From Marinobacter psychrophilus (lineage in GTDB: Bacteria > Pseudomonadota > Gammaproteobacteria > Pseudomonadales > Oleiphilaceae), in the NCBI RefSeq assembly GCF_001043175.1, contig NZ_CP011494.1, positions 2,356,001 through 2,420,000 of the forward strand: a stretch of 64,000 bases of DNA, in the 5' to 3' direction. This document shows, piece by piece, positions 26,981-35,594 of this stretch (position 1 is its first letter; the number at the start of each line of letters is the position of its first letter). A program made the translations under genes and the position numbers. Under the pieces are notes generated by a model that was not told the DNA's origin, searched no databases, and saw only the letters and a program-made list of their open reading frames with translations.

Positions 26981-28582
26981 CTAGCTCCACTGGTAATGGT
27001 TGAAATCCTCTCTCAACATTTTTTTACTTACCTTTCCTGTGGCTGTATGAGGCAGCGTTTCAACAAATTCGCACGCGTTTGGAATCCACCACTTTGGAAC
27101 TTTTCCTTCCAGATAACTAAGCAGCTCGCCGGGTGTTAATACTGGGTTATTATCATTTGGGACTACAATCAAGAGGGGACGTTCACTCCAGTGCTGGTGG
27201 GCTATTCCAATCACAACCGCTTCGCGCACTCCAGGATGAGACATAACTACGTTTTCTATTTCGATAGAACTAATCCATTCCCCGCCCGACTTGATCACAT
27301 CTTTCACTCGGTCTGTTATGCGCATGTAACCGTTAGGATCGATGGTTGCAACGTCACCGGTGTTGAACCAGTCGTGTTCCTGGGCTTTTCCATAATAGGC
27401 GCTGCATGTCCATGGGCCACGAATTTCAAGCACGCCAGTTGTATGGCCGTCATGAGGTAGGCTGTTGCCGTCTTCATCAACAATGCGCATTTGAACGCCA
27501 AACAAAGGCCGTCCAGACTTGAGGCGCTGTTCTATACGAGCGTCGTCTTGGAGCTGATGATGCCAAGATAATTGTCGATTGTAGCTGCCGATAGGGCTGA
27601 GCTCGGTCATTCCCCAGCCATTCTCCAGCGTGACGCCGTGGCTATCCATTTCTTCATACAGCTTGAGTGAGCCTGCTGCACCACCAGTAACGCCTCTAAC
27701 AAGGCTGGGTATGCTAACGCCTGAGCTTTTCAGATATTGGTTAATGCCACTCCACAAGGTTGGCACAGCAAGTGAAAACGTAACCTTCTCTTGATTGATA
27801 AGGTCAACCATTGCGGAGGCGTCGGACACATTCGGGCCAGGAAGAACCAGTGCAGCGCCGGCCATCGGTGCGCTATATGGCATGCACCACGCATTAACAT
27901 GGAACATTGGCACCATTGGCATTACTGCGTCTTCGGATGTGAGGCCTAGATTACTGGCCATATTTTGAGACATGCACTGCAAAACAATACTGCGATGACT
28001 GCCGAGAACACCCTTGGGATCACCCGTGGTGCCCGAGGTATAGCAGAGATTGCTGGCTCTATTTTCGTCTAGAAATGGCCAGTCATAGATGCTTTTTTCG
28101 CAAGCAAGAAGGCTTTCATAAGACTTCAGATTTGGTAATTTACTTATAGGTAAACTATCAGCAGAGCAAAGCGCTATCCAGTGCTTAACAGATGGAAGCT
28201 GATCCATCATATCCTCAATTACAGGAATAAATTGAGGATCAATGAAAAGCGCCTCGTCCTCTGCATCATTAATTATAAACTTGATTTGCTCAGAAAATAA
28301 TTTCGGATTGATCGTATGGCAGATACGGCCGCTGCACGGAACAGCATAATGCAGTTCAAAATGCCGATTGTCGTTCCAGGCTAAGGTTCCCACTCTCGCA
28401 TCTGCGTTCAGATTTAAGCAATCCAACGCATTTGCCAGTTTTGCAATTCTTACAAAAGCCTGATGATACGTCAGCCTACAGACACTGCCGTCTGCCCGAC
28501 GGGAAATAAGCTTGGTATTCGCTGCGGTCGTTTGCGCATGACACATTATCGTTGTGATGCTCAGCGGAGCATCCATCATTAA
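26981..28582 (-). CDS. Acyl-CoA ligase, LvaE-like, first gene of the TRAP operon
   Basis: 533 residues from the ATG at 28582 (MMDAPLSITTIM, the usual N-terminus of this ligase group); the frame remains open to 28687 but that part has no family resemblance and overlaps a candidate promoter. ANL motifs are YTSGTTGDPKGVLGSHRS, MVPMFHVNAWCMPYS, GWGMTELSPIG, WFNTGDVATIDPNGYMRITD, DVIKSGGEWISSIEIEN and catalytic Lys in PHTATGKVSKK. It would activate the acid imported by the TRAP system. In P. putida the ligase LvaE does this for levulinate; here it is split from the kinase/dehydrogenase genes by the regulator gene and lies on the other strand. Confidence 0.9.
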   Translation of the reverse strand, partial: LMMDAPLSITTIMCHAQTTAANTKLISRRADGSVCRLTYHQAFVRIAKLANALDCLNLNADARVGTLAWNDNRHFELHYAVPCSGRICHTINPKLFSEQIKFIINDAEDEALFIDPQFIPVIEDMMDQLPSVKHWIALCSADSLPISKLPNLKSYESLLACEKSIYDWPFLDENRASNLCYTSGTTGDPKGVLGSHRSIVLQCMSQNMASNLGLTSEDAVMPMVPMFHVNAWCMPYSAPMAGAALVLPGPNVSDASAMVDLINQEKVTFSLAVPTLWSGINQYLKSSGVSIPSLVRGVTGGAAGSLKLYEEMDSHGVTLENGWGMTELSPIGSYNRQLSWHHQLQDDARIEQRLKSGRPLFGVQMRIVDEDGNSLPHDGHTTGVLEIRGPWTCSAYYGKAQEHDWFNTGDVATIDPNGYMRITDRVKDVIKSGGEWISSIEIENVVMSHPGVREAVVIGIAHQHWSERPLLIVVPNDNNPVLTPGELLSYLEGKVPKWWIPNACEFVETLPHTATGKVSKKMLREDFNHYQWS

Positions 28583-28675
28583 GCCTCGCAAGATAGGCCT
28601 CCGGTTATAAATTTTGTTGGGCGACCGTATGTCACCACGGAACGATGGATAAAGTGATGTAATGAAGGTGTATTG

Positions 28676-28692
28676 AGCAGGATGCATGCCAG
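28676..28692 (-). promoter_or_regulatory. Candidate sigma-54 promoter for ligase-TRAP operon
   Basis: The minus strand reads TGGCAT-GCATC-CTGCT, with GG and GC exactly 10 nt apart as sigma-54 requires (consensus TGGCAC-N5-TTGCW, two mismatches). Transcription would start near 28665, giving an 80-nt leader before the ATG at 28582. A regulator-type palindrome lies 88 bp upstream. Confidence 0.55.
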
Positions 28693-28769
28693 CTTGCCTC
28701 TGTTGACTCTAACAGAGGCTTCGGGAGAGGTTTTTTAGATCTAAGTAGGTGCGGGGTTGACCCCCATTT

Positions 28770-28785
28770 GTTTCACAATTGAAAC
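28770..28785. promoter_or_regulatory. Candidate activator site (UAS) for the left operon
   Basis: Perfect palindrome GTTTCA-CAAT-TGAAAC in the 260-bp gap between the ligase start and the regulator stop. A near-copy with one mismatch lies at 30856-30871 on the other side of the regulator gene, each about 90 bp upstream of a sigma-54-like promoter. It is probably the binding site of the adjacent sigma-54 activator. Confidence 0.6.
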
Positions 28786-28841
28786 TCTTGTCGCATTGGC
28801 TGGACGTGCGATTCACAACAGGGCTATGTTTTTGGACGCCA

Positions 28842-30782
28842 TCAGCGAAGTCTGCGCCAGAGTGTCGAGCGGCTAATACCCAGTGCTTTTGCCGTTTTGG
28901 CCAAATCACCGTTATGCGAGTCGAGAACCTTTTGGATGTGCACAATCTCGGCCGCCTTACCGGAGGCTTTTAAGCTTTCTTTTGGTTTTTTTGAACTGAA
29001 AGATTGATTAAATGAGTCTGAAAATAACTCAGGAAAAAGGGCTTCTGTTGAATGGTTCTGGTTCGGAAACTGGCTCACTAGATGAGCTCGTTCGACGAGA
29101 TTTTCTAGTTCGCGGATATTCCCTTTCCAAGGGTGTTGAACCAACTGAGGTGTGAGGGCCTTTAAAACCTGATTCGTTGCCTTCTCTTGGTCAACGTTGC
29201 CTTGGGCGAGGTTTTTCGATATTCGCATCATAAGAGAGTTAATGTCAGACGTTCGCTCGCGTAGGGGTGGAACGGAGACTCTGAGAATATTCAGTCGATA
29301 ATACAGGTCTTCCCGAAAACACTTATTTATGATCTGTTTTTGAAGATCCTGGTGTGTGGCAGCAATAACCCGAATGTTGAGGGGGGTCGGTTCGGATGCC
29401 CCCAATCTAAGCACCTCTCGCTCCTGCAACACTCGAAGCAACCGAGTTTGGAGGTGAGTCGGCATGTCACCTATTTCATCAAGAAAGATCGTGCCGTTGT
29501 GCGCGGCTTCAAACAAACCCGGTTTACCTCCCTTTCGGGTTCCGGTAAACGCCCCATCTTCGTAACCAAAGAGTTCACTTTCCAGCAGCGTTTCAGGGAA
29601 GGCGGCACAATTGATGGCAACAAAGGGCATCTTCTGCCTGTAACTGGCATTGTGAATACTTTGTGCAAATAGCTCTTTGCCCGTTCCGCTTTCACCTGTA
29701 ATTAGAACAGTGGAGTCTGAATGAGCGTAAAGTTTTGCCAGCTGAACGGCTCTTTTGAAGCGGCTATCCTGTCCTAATATCAGGTCAAAGTGATACTTTG
29801 CTATGAAGTGGCTGGGTCGGCTTTGAGAGCGTAACCTCCTCTCTGCGCGTTGAATTTCATTAATTTCCTGGCATGTCAGAATCGCTCCGTCGACCAACCC
29901 TTCTTCCAAGATTGGAATGACGCTGATCGCCAGCCGCTGGCTTCCCCGGATGCTCAAACGATTTTCAATGGCGGTTCCAGTGCTTAGCACCTTACTTATA
30001 TCGACGTCCGGGAAATGCTCTGCAGCGGTTTCGCCGATGGCGATCGGTCGAATAAGTTTTAGCAAGTTGTTCATGCTTGTATTCACCGAGAACACTTTTC
30101 CCAGTGCGTCCAGAGCGATTACGCCCTCATTCAGGTGCTTCAATACGGAGTGAATACGCTGATGCTTCCATGTTTCTTGTGACCTGCTGTGGCAAATGGC
30201 AAGAGCCTCATCCAGCGTACGTCGCACAGCGTCCGCGTTAATTGCAAACACGCCCTCTGCCCCTGCAGCTTCTGCCAGGTCAACGACCGTGGGCGAGCCG
30301 ATAATCACTCGATAGCCTTGCTCAACGAAAGTTTGAACTTTCTGGCGGGCATCTTCTAAAGATGTATAGACAGCCTGTGACACCTCGACGGTGAACAAGC
30401 TGGACAGCTCATCCAGGTCTTTCAATGTGTGCTGGTGGGTCAGAATACCTGCCTTAGTGCCGCGCTCTTTAGCCAGGTTAAGGGCTCGAATCAAATCGTA
30501 TTCACCCATTCTGAAAGACAAGATGGTTGTTGAGATTTTCTTACGCAAAAATTCCGCAGATGCGCCAGAACAAAGCAGAATATCCGCCTCCTGCTCATAT
30601 TCTATGGCTCTAGCCGTCTCTAATAATTTATCAACCGATGTTTCTACAATGCGTATTTCCGCCTGCTGTTCATAGCGGGGCATTATTTCCTGGAGGATTC
30701 GCGTCAGCTTGCTGGGCTTGCCATCGAATGTGAGGTGGTTGATAAGGGTAACGATCAGTGGTTTGCGTTTTGCAAAAGCCAT
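28842..30782 (-). CDS. PrpR-type sigma-54-dependent transcriptional activator (LvaR-like)
   Basis: 646 residues. A PrpR-N-like sensor domain (about 1-195; IEYEQEADILLCSGASAEFL, VIIGSPTVVDLAEAAGAEGV) is followed by a PAS region (about 205-300), a sigma-54 AAA+ domain (about 320-560) and a Fis-type helix-turn-helix (about 605-646; LAKTAKALGISRSTLWRRL). AAA+ motifs are intact: Walker A GESGTGKELFAQS, the sigma-54 contact loop GAFTG and Walker B GTIFLDEIGDMP. It should remodel sigma-54 polymerase at promoters on both sides. The N-terminal domain probably senses a pathway acid or CoA ester. In P. putida the levulinate cluster is controlled by the sigma-54 activator LvaR, which supports the assignment. 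Confidence 0.92.
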   Translation of the reverse strand: MAFAKRKPLIVTLINHLTFDGKPSKLTRILQEIMPRYEQQAEIRIVETSVDKLLETARAIEYEQEADILLCSGASAEFLRKKISTTILSFRMGEYDLIRALNLAKERGTKAGILTHQHTLKDLDELSSLFTVEVSQAVYTSLEDARQKVQTFVEQGYRVIIGSPTVVDLAEAAGAEGVFAINADAVRRTLDEALAICHSRSQETWKHQRIHSVLKHLNEGVIALDALGKVFSVNTSMNNLLKLIRPIAIGETAAEHFPDVDISKVLSTGTAIENRLSIRGSQRLAISVIPILEEGLVDGAILTCQEINEIQRAERRLRSQSRPSHFIAKYHFDLILGQDSRFKRAVQLAKLYAHSDSTVLITGESGTGKELFAQSIHNASYRQKMPFVAINCAAFPETLLESELFGYEDGAFTGTRKGGKPGLFEAAHNGTIFLDEIGDMPTHLQTRLLRVLQEREVLRLGASEPTPLNIRVIAATHQDLQKQIINKCFREDLYYRLNILRVSVPPLRERTSDINSLMMRISKNLAQGNVDQEKATNQVLKALTPQLVQHPWKGNIRELENLVERAHLVSQFPNQNHSTEALFPELFSDSFNQSFSSKKPKESLKASGKAAEIVHIQKVLDSHNGDLAKTAKALGISRSTLWRRLR

Positions 30783-30855
30783 GTTTAATTCTTTTGGTCT
30801 TGGATTTAGGCTCCATTCTAGCTGCAGTGCGAGTATTTCAAAAGTGACTTTAAAC

Positions 30856-30871
30856 GTTTCATTGATGAACC
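30856..30871. promoter_or_regulatory. Candidate activator site (UAS) for the right operon
   Basis: GTTTCA-TTGA-TGAACC, one base from a perfect copy of the palindrome architecture at 28770-28785. Its centre is 91 bp from the GG of the sigma-54 promoter at 30953. It overlaps a second inverted repeat, ATTGATG-AAC-CATCAAT (30861-30877). It may also serve autoregulation of the regulator, whose start is 74 bp away. Confidence 0.55.
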
Positions 30872-30952
30872 ATCAATATTTTAACTTACTATTCTAGTCT
30901 TTCAACTGATTGCAGAAGCTTGAATTTAAACAAAAATATAAATCTTGGCAGA

Positions 30953-30968
30953 TGGCACCGTACTTGCA
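30953..30968 (+). promoter_or_regulatory. Sigma-54 promoter of the kinase-dehydrogenase operon
   Basis: TGGCAC-CGTAC-TTGCA matches the -24/-12 core exactly, with GG-N10-GC spacing. It sits 42 bp upstream of the first gene's ATG (31011), giving a start site about 31 nt upstream of the ATG. Confidence 0.85.
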
Positions 30969-31010
30969 GGAATCCAAGGTATGGAAACATGATTTCAAAG
31001 AGAGTAGCTA

Positions 31011-32072
31011 ATGAACATTTCGCAGAATAGCTTAGCTTCACAACAGGATATTCCGGAGGCACCACAGGGTTGGCAGCAAAGCCTAGAACGATATTTCTCA
31101 AATGTCGTTTTAAATGGCAAAGCTACTATCACTGATATGAAGCGTCTTTCTGGCGGCGCCATTCAAGAGAACTGGCTGCTAAGTGTTCTTGTGCAAGGCG
31201 GTGATTCCGCTGGCGAGAATAGGTGGGTTTTACGGACAGATTCTTCATCTGTTGTACAGGTGAGTATGTCTCGCGGGCATGAATACGCTGTTCTCAATGC
31301 TGTTTACGAAGCCGGTGTTCAAGTGCCTGCGCCTTTGTGGCTCTGTAGTGATTTGGATGTTATTGGGCGTGAGTTTTTTGTGATGCAGGCTGTGGATGGC
31401 ACGGCCACTGGTCACCGTTTAGTGAAAGACGATTCACTGGTCCCGGATCGCTCCGCCCTCTGCCGTGAGCTCGGACGAAATCTGGCAAAGCTTCATACCA
31501 TACGCCCCCCTAGAGAGTCGCTCGCTTTTCTACTTGCCCCAGGAGCTGACCCAGTAAGATCAATTATTGCGCAGTATCTTGATTTTTTGGATGAGCTGCC
31601 TCAAGCGTTCCCTGTTATCGAATGGGGGTTACGTTGGTTGCACACAAACAAACCGAATCCCATCGAACCCTGTCTTATCCACCGTGATTTTCGAACCGGT
31701 AATTTCATGGTTGATCAGGGATCTATTTCTGGGATTCTGGACTGGGAGTTTACTGCTTGGGGAGATTGGCGCGAAGACATTGGATGGCTAACCGCAAAGT
31801 GTTGGCGCTTTGGCAATAACGCCAACGTGGCCGGAGGGATTGGGAATGTGAGCGATCTGATGGCAGGATATTCCGACATATGCCCACGTGAAATATCGCC
31901 GGAAGAACTTCGCTACTGGCAAATTATGGCACACGTTCGGTGGGCCATAATTGCTGTTCAACAAGCTGAGCGTCATCTATCAGACCAGCAACATTCGCTG
32001 GAGCTTGCGCTAACAGGGCGCCTGGTTCCGGAGCTTGAACATAATATTCTGACCTTGATTGGAGATTACTGA
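31011..32072 (+). CDS. APH-fold phosphotransferase, LvaA/ACAD10-kinase-like
   Basis: 353-residue kinase of the aminoglycoside-phosphotransferase fold, in the subgroup found with acyl-CoA dehydrogenases. N-lobe: RLSGGAIQENWLLSV and WVLRTDSSSVVQ. Catalytic loop: CLIHRDFRTGNFMVDQG (HxDxxxxN). Metal Asp: ISGILDWEFTAWGDWREDI. In P. putida LvaA, and in the kinase domains of human ACAD10/11, this fold phosphorylates the 4-hydroxy group of 4-hydroxyacyl-CoA. By homology and context the same reaction is likely here, but the chain-length preference is unknown. It is first in the operon downstream of the sigma-54 promoter, and its stop overlaps the next ATG. Confidence 0.85.
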   Translation: MNISQNSLASQQDIPEAPQGWQQSLERYFSNVVLNGKATITDMKRLSGGAIQENWLLSVLVQGGDSAGENRWVLRTDSSSVVQVSMSRGHEYAVLNAVYEAGVQVPAPLWLCSDLDVIGREFFVMQAVDGTATGHRLVKDDSLVPDRSALCRELGRNLAKLHTIRPPRESLAFLLAPGADPVRSIIAQYLDFLDELPQAFPVIEWGLRWLHTNKPNPIEPCLIHRDFRTGNFMVDQGSISGILDWEFTAWGDWREDIGWLTAKCWRFGNNANVAGGIGNVSDLMAGYSDICPREISPEELRYWQIMAHVRWAIIAVQQAERHLSDQQHSLELALTGRLVPELEHNILTLIGDY

Positions 32073-32452
32073 TGAATCGTCCGGATGCGCCGGAGCTGCT
32101 TGCTGCCGCTCGTGAAACACTTATGAACGATGTTTTTCCATCGATTCCCGAACACTTACGTTATGAAGTACGCATGATCGCCAGTGCTATGGGAATTGCG
32201 GCTCGCGAAGCTACGGCTCAAAGTCAGACTGAGGCCGCGCTATTTTCCAGGGTTCTGCCGGAGTCTATTGCTGGTAGCACTTCATCTTCAGACGACGCGC
32301 GCCGCACCATAGCGAAGGCTATTCGAGCCGGTGTGTTTGATACCCCCGGGGCCCAGCAAGAAAGGCTACAGGTAGCTTTAGCGAAGACGGTCTACAACGC
32401 GCTAATGATCAGTAATCCGAAAGCCGCTCAATCATCGAGAGGGCAGCGATAG
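32072..32452 (+). CDS. DUF6285-like small protein, LvaB-like partner of the kinase
   Basis: 126 residues, helical, no signal peptide. The N-terminus RPDAPELLAAARETLMNDVF, then EHLRYEVRMIASAMGIAARE, is the pattern of small proteins encoded beside APH-type acyl kinases; in P. putida the LvaB protein is required with LvaA for the 4-hydroxyvaleryl-CoA kinase reaction. Overlaps of one base on both sides (TGATG, TAGTG) indicate translational coupling, consistent with a stoichiometric complex. Identity with LvaB is inferred from position, size and pattern. Confidence 0.75.
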   Translation: MNRPDAPELLAAARETLMNDVFPSIPEHLRYEVRMIASAMGIAAREATAQSQTEAALFSRVLPESIAGSTSSSDDARRTIAKAIRAGVFDTPGAQQERLQVALAKTVYNALMISNPKAAQSSRGQR

Positions 32453-33174
32453 TGACGTCGCATTCAAAAGATTATGCAGATTCAGGGCGCCGCCGGTTGT
32501 ACCTGATTCGGCATGGACATGTGAGTTACTTTGACGACTCGGGTCGCCCACTGGATCCTCGCAGTGTGCCATTGTCAGCTGACGGTGAAGCCCAAGCGTT
32601 GGCTCTGAGTGATGTTCTAAAAGACGTAACCTTTGATAGAGCCATCAGCTCTGACTACCCAAGAGCCATACAAACACTTGAGATGGCGTTATCAGGAGCT
32701 CCCACCCATGTTTCCACTGAAACAACTCCTGAGTTAAGAGAGGTTCGTGGGGGCCGCCTCAGCCAAATACCGCGCGATGTTTACAGCACGGAAGTTGCCG
32801 GAGCGTATCACTTGTCTCTTCAGCCTGAAGCAGGTTTTTTGCGGGGCGAGCGATGGAACGATTTCGGCGAGAGAGTTTTGGCCTGGTTTCGCTTGATACT
32901 TGCTGATTCGCAATGGCAGAACCTTGTGATCGCCAGTCACGACGCGGTGAACCGTGTCCTTATTTCATGGCTGATGAATGGAAATTTATCCGCACTACCT
33001 CTTCTTGAGCAAGATCACGCCTGCATTAATATCGTCGATATTGATCGCTCTGGCGATGACTCTTCAATAACGGCGTATTTGCGTCTACTGAATTTTACAC
33101 CCTACAACCCCCTCAAGACTGGCGAACGTTCGACTGTGATGGAGCGTTTGGCTCAGTCCATGTCGCGGATGTGA
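32452..33174 (+). CDS. Histidine phosphatase superfamily protein
   Basis: 240 residues from a GTG that overlaps the previous stop. The phosphatase core has the phospho-acceptor motif YLIRHGHVSYFD, a conserved Arg segment SSDYPRAIQTLEMAL, catalytic Glu in ELREVRGGRLS and the second His in LVIASHDAVNRVLISW. It is a phosphoglycerate-mutase-like branch-1 enzyme, cytosolic. It has no counterpart in the P. putida lva operon as I recall it. Inside an operon built around a phosphorylated acyl-CoA intermediate, it could remove stalled phosphoacyl-CoA or release free hydroxy acid, but the substrate is unknown. Confidence 0.85.
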   Translation: MTSHSKDYADSGRRRLYLIRHGHVSYFDDSGRPLDPRSVPLSADGEAQALALSDVLKDVTFDRAISSDYPRAIQTLEMALSGAPTHVSTETTPELREVRGGRLSQIPRDVYSTEVAGAYHLSLQPEAGFLRGERWNDFGERVLAWFRLILADSQWQNLVIASHDAVNRVLISWLMNGNLSALPLLEQDHACINIVDIDRSGDDSSITAYLRLLNFTPYNPLKTGERSTVMERLAQSMSRM

Positions 33175-33232
33175 AATTCAATAAAGTATTAGCGCACCAA
33201 TAATTAATGGATCAAGCGATCAGGAGATCAAC

Positions 33233-34411
33233 ATGAATTTCGAATTGAGTGACGACATCAAAGCATTGCAAGCAAAGGTACGCCGCTTTATTACTGAAGA
33301 AGTGATGCCTATGGAGTCTGATTCGCGACAAACGCCACATGGGCCAACCGAAGCTCTACGCGACGAGCTGGTTGCCAGTGCGCGTAAACACGGGCTGCTT
33401 ACTCTTCATGCCTCGCAGGAGATGGGTGGTGCAGGGCTGTCCCATGTTGCAAAGGCAGTGATTTTTGAAGAGGCCGGATATTCCCCTTTGGGCCCTACGG
33501 CGATGAACATTCACGCGCCAGATGAGGGTAACGTGCATCTGATGGACGTAGTGGCGTCGGAGGAGCAAAAAGAGCGCTGGCTTCGCCCTATGGTTGAAGG
33601 CAAAACGCGGTCTTGTTTTGCGATGACTGAGCCCGCACCCGGCGCAGGATCTGACCCTTCAATGCTGGAAACAACAGCGGTTCGTGACGGCGATGACTAC
33701 GTTATTAACGGCGAAAAATGGTTTATCACAGGTGCGAAAGGGGCCAGCTTTGCAATCATAATGGCCAAAACAGAAGATGGCAATGCGACCATGTTTTTAA
33801 CCGACACCAGCCGCCCCGGGTTCATTGTTGAACGGCTGATGGACGTTATGGACTCCTGCTTTACTGGCGGGCACGGGGTTGTTCGCTTCGAGAATCTACG
33901 AGTACCAGCAACCAACATACTTGGCGAATTGGGAAAAGGGTTTCGCTACGCGCAAATCCGTTTGGCGCCTGCGCGCCTTACGCATTGTATGCGTTGGCTG
34001 GGAGCTGCGCAGCGGGCCCACGATGAGGCGTGCCAGTATGCTCGGACACGACAATCTTTTGGCAAGCGTTTAGGCGAGCATCAGGGCGTTGGGTTTATGT
34101 TAGCTGACAATGAAATGGATATGTTGACCACACGTCTCTCGATCTTGCACTGCGCCTGGGTATTAGACAAAGGTGAGCGCGGTAATCGCGAGTCCAGCAT
34201 GGCAAAAGTCATCAGTTCTGAGGCTATTTGGCGAGTAATCGATCGAAGTGTTCAGATCCTTGGGGGACAGGGTGTTTCAAGCGAAAACATTGTAGAACGA
34301 ATTTTTAAAGACGCTAGGGGTTTCCGAATTTACGATGGACCAAACGAAGTGCATCGGATGAGTTTGGCGCGAAAGATTATTGCTCGTGAGGCGGATAAGG
34401 CAGAAAGATAA
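33233..34411 (+). CDS. Acyl-CoA dehydrogenase family protein, ACAD10/11/LvaC-like
   Basis: 392 residues with the full acyl-CoA dehydrogenase fold: FAMTEPAPGAGSDPSMLETT (FAD and substrate loop), GEKWFITGAKGASFAIIMAK, RTRQSFGKRLGEHQGVGFML, and QILGGQGVSSENIVERIFKD. The active-site stretch reads IYDGPNEVHRMSLARK, with Asp where classical enzymes carry the catalytic Glu (YEGT), as in the ACAD10/11 subgroup (DGPDEVH). In that subgroup the enzyme eliminates phosphate from 4-phosphoacyl-CoA to give the enoyl-CoA instead of performing net oxidation. The ATG is preceded by AGGAGATCA. It is a likely second catalytic step of the pathway. Confidence 0.9.
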   Translation: MNFELSDDIKALQAKVRRFITEEVMPMESDSRQTPHGPTEALRDELVASARKHGLLTLHASQEMGGAGLSHVAKAVIFEEAGYSPLGPTAMNIHAPDEGNVHLMDVVASEEQKERWLRPMVEGKTRSCFAMTEPAPGAGSDPSMLETTAVRDGDDYVINGEKWFITGAKGASFAIIMAKTEDGNATMFLTDTSRPGFIVERLMDVMDSCFTGGHGVVRFENLRVPATNILGELGKGFRYAQIRLAPARLTHCMRWLGAAQRAHDEACQYARTRQSFGKRLGEHQGVGFMLADNEMDMLTTRLSILHCAWVLDKGERGNRESSMAKVISSEAIWRVIDRSVQILGGQGVSSENIVERIFKDARGFRIYDGPNEVHRMSLARKIIAREADKAER

Positions 34412-34413
34412 TC

Positions 34414-35187
34414 ATGTCTGATATTAATCATCTTTTTAGCATGGCGGGCAAACGTGTATTGGTCACAGGTGCATCAAGTGGGCTTGGGCGACATTTCGCG
34501 CGAACGCTGGCACGAGCGGGTGCAAGAATTGCAGTTGGGGCGCGACGGACGGATCGGCTTCAGACGTTAGTCGAGGAAATTCGCTCTGATGGGGGTGAAG
34601 CGATCGCATTGGCTTTAGACGTATCGTCACGCAAGTCCGTAATTGCCTGTCTTGACGCTCTTAACGATCAGTTCGGCGGGCTAGACGTTGTGGTTAATAA
34701 CGCGGGAGTCAGTGACACTAAGGCGGCCCTGGATTACACCGATGACGATTGGGACAACATTTTACAAACTAACCTCAAAGGTGCCTGGATGGTCGCCCAA
34801 GAGGGCGCGCGCAGGATGGTCAAAAACGGCGGTGGTAGTATCATAAATGTCACTTCGATTTTGTCCAGCCGTGTGACAGCTGGTGTCGGCCCTTATTGCG
34901 CTGCCAAGGCTGGGCTGGCTCATTTAACTCGCTCGTTGGCCCTAGAGCTTGCACGTTACGGCGTGCGCGTTAACTCGCTAGCACCGGGCTACGTTATGAC
35001 TGAGATAAACCGGGAATTGCTGGAAAGCGATGTCGGCGAAAAACTGAAAAAACGGATTCCAGCGCGTAAGTTCTGCGAAGTTCAAGATTTGGATGGCGCT
35101 CTATTGTTGCTTGCTTCTAATGCAGGGAGGGCAATGACAGGCTCTGAGATTGTTGTTGATAACGGTCACGCCTGCTCAGGATTATGA
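34414..35187 (+). CDS. Short-chain dehydrogenase/reductase, LvaD-like
   Basis: 257 residues, classical SDR. NAD-binding is TGASSGLGRHFARTLA, followed by VVNNAGVSDTKAALD, and the catalytic Ser-Tyr-Lys is seen in SIINVTSILSSRV and YCAAKAGLAHLTRSLALELA. The C-terminal NAGRAMTGSEIVVDNGHAC is usual. It starts 3 bp after the dehydrogenase stop. LvaD in P. putida is an SDR at the same place; it would oxidise or rearrange the 3-hydroxyacyl-CoA formed after phosphate loss. It is the last gene before the terminator at 35539. Confidence 0.9.
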   Translation: MSDINHLFSMAGKRVLVTGASSGLGRHFARTLARAGARIAVGARRTDRLQTLVEEIRSDGGEAIALALDVSSRKSVIACLDALNDQFGGLDVVVNNAGVSDTKAALDYTDDDWDNILQTNLKGAWMVAQEGARRMVKNGGGSIINVTSILSSRVTAGVGPYCAAKAGLAHLTRSLALELARYGVRVNSLAPGYVMTEINRELLESDVGEKLKKRIPARKFCEVQDLDGALLLLASNAGRAMTGSEIVVDNGHACSGL

Positions 35188-35594
35188 CGCTGATACCGAT
35201 CCTACTCGACTAGTTAGTTTGAAAAAGTTACGCGTCACTTATGCTTTTTTCATTAAGAGTTGTTGGCACCTGTGAATATTATTCGAATACAGAAGGGAGG
35301 GTATGCTTTCACTTAAAGCCATTTCGAAATATTACACAGCCAGCAGAATTTGAACCTGCGCATCCTATTGCGTGGCGAAACTCGCAAGTGCCCAGCCATC
35401 ACATCTCGTGATTGATGGTAGTGACCGATCTGGTTTTCTCATTGCACAAACGGCCAGTGGCCAGTCTGTATCTTGCATTAGCTCCGGGCAATTACTATGC
35501 ACTGCAGCTTAATTCAAATTCAAAAGGGTGTGTCCTTACCCCTTCCATTGGAAGGGGTTTTTTAACGACCTAACAAAGTGTAGTGGTTCAATGA
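35188..35594. other. Intergenic region with terminator
   Basis: No gene recognised over 407 bp. It contains the terminator at 35539-35563 that ends the sigma-54 operon from the left and faces the hydrolase gene from the right. Confidence 0.6.
35539..35563 (+). terminator. Rho-independent terminator
   Basis: Perfect 8-bp stem CCCCTTCC / GGAAGGGG with a 3-nt loop, then six T. It lies 350 bp after the SDR gene. On the minus strand it has no T-run, so it serves plus-strand transcripts. Confidence 0.85.

Noticed and set aside
35539..35563. Hairpin as a riboswitch or regulatory RNA
   Set aside because: A short perfect stem followed by six T is fully explained as a terminator.
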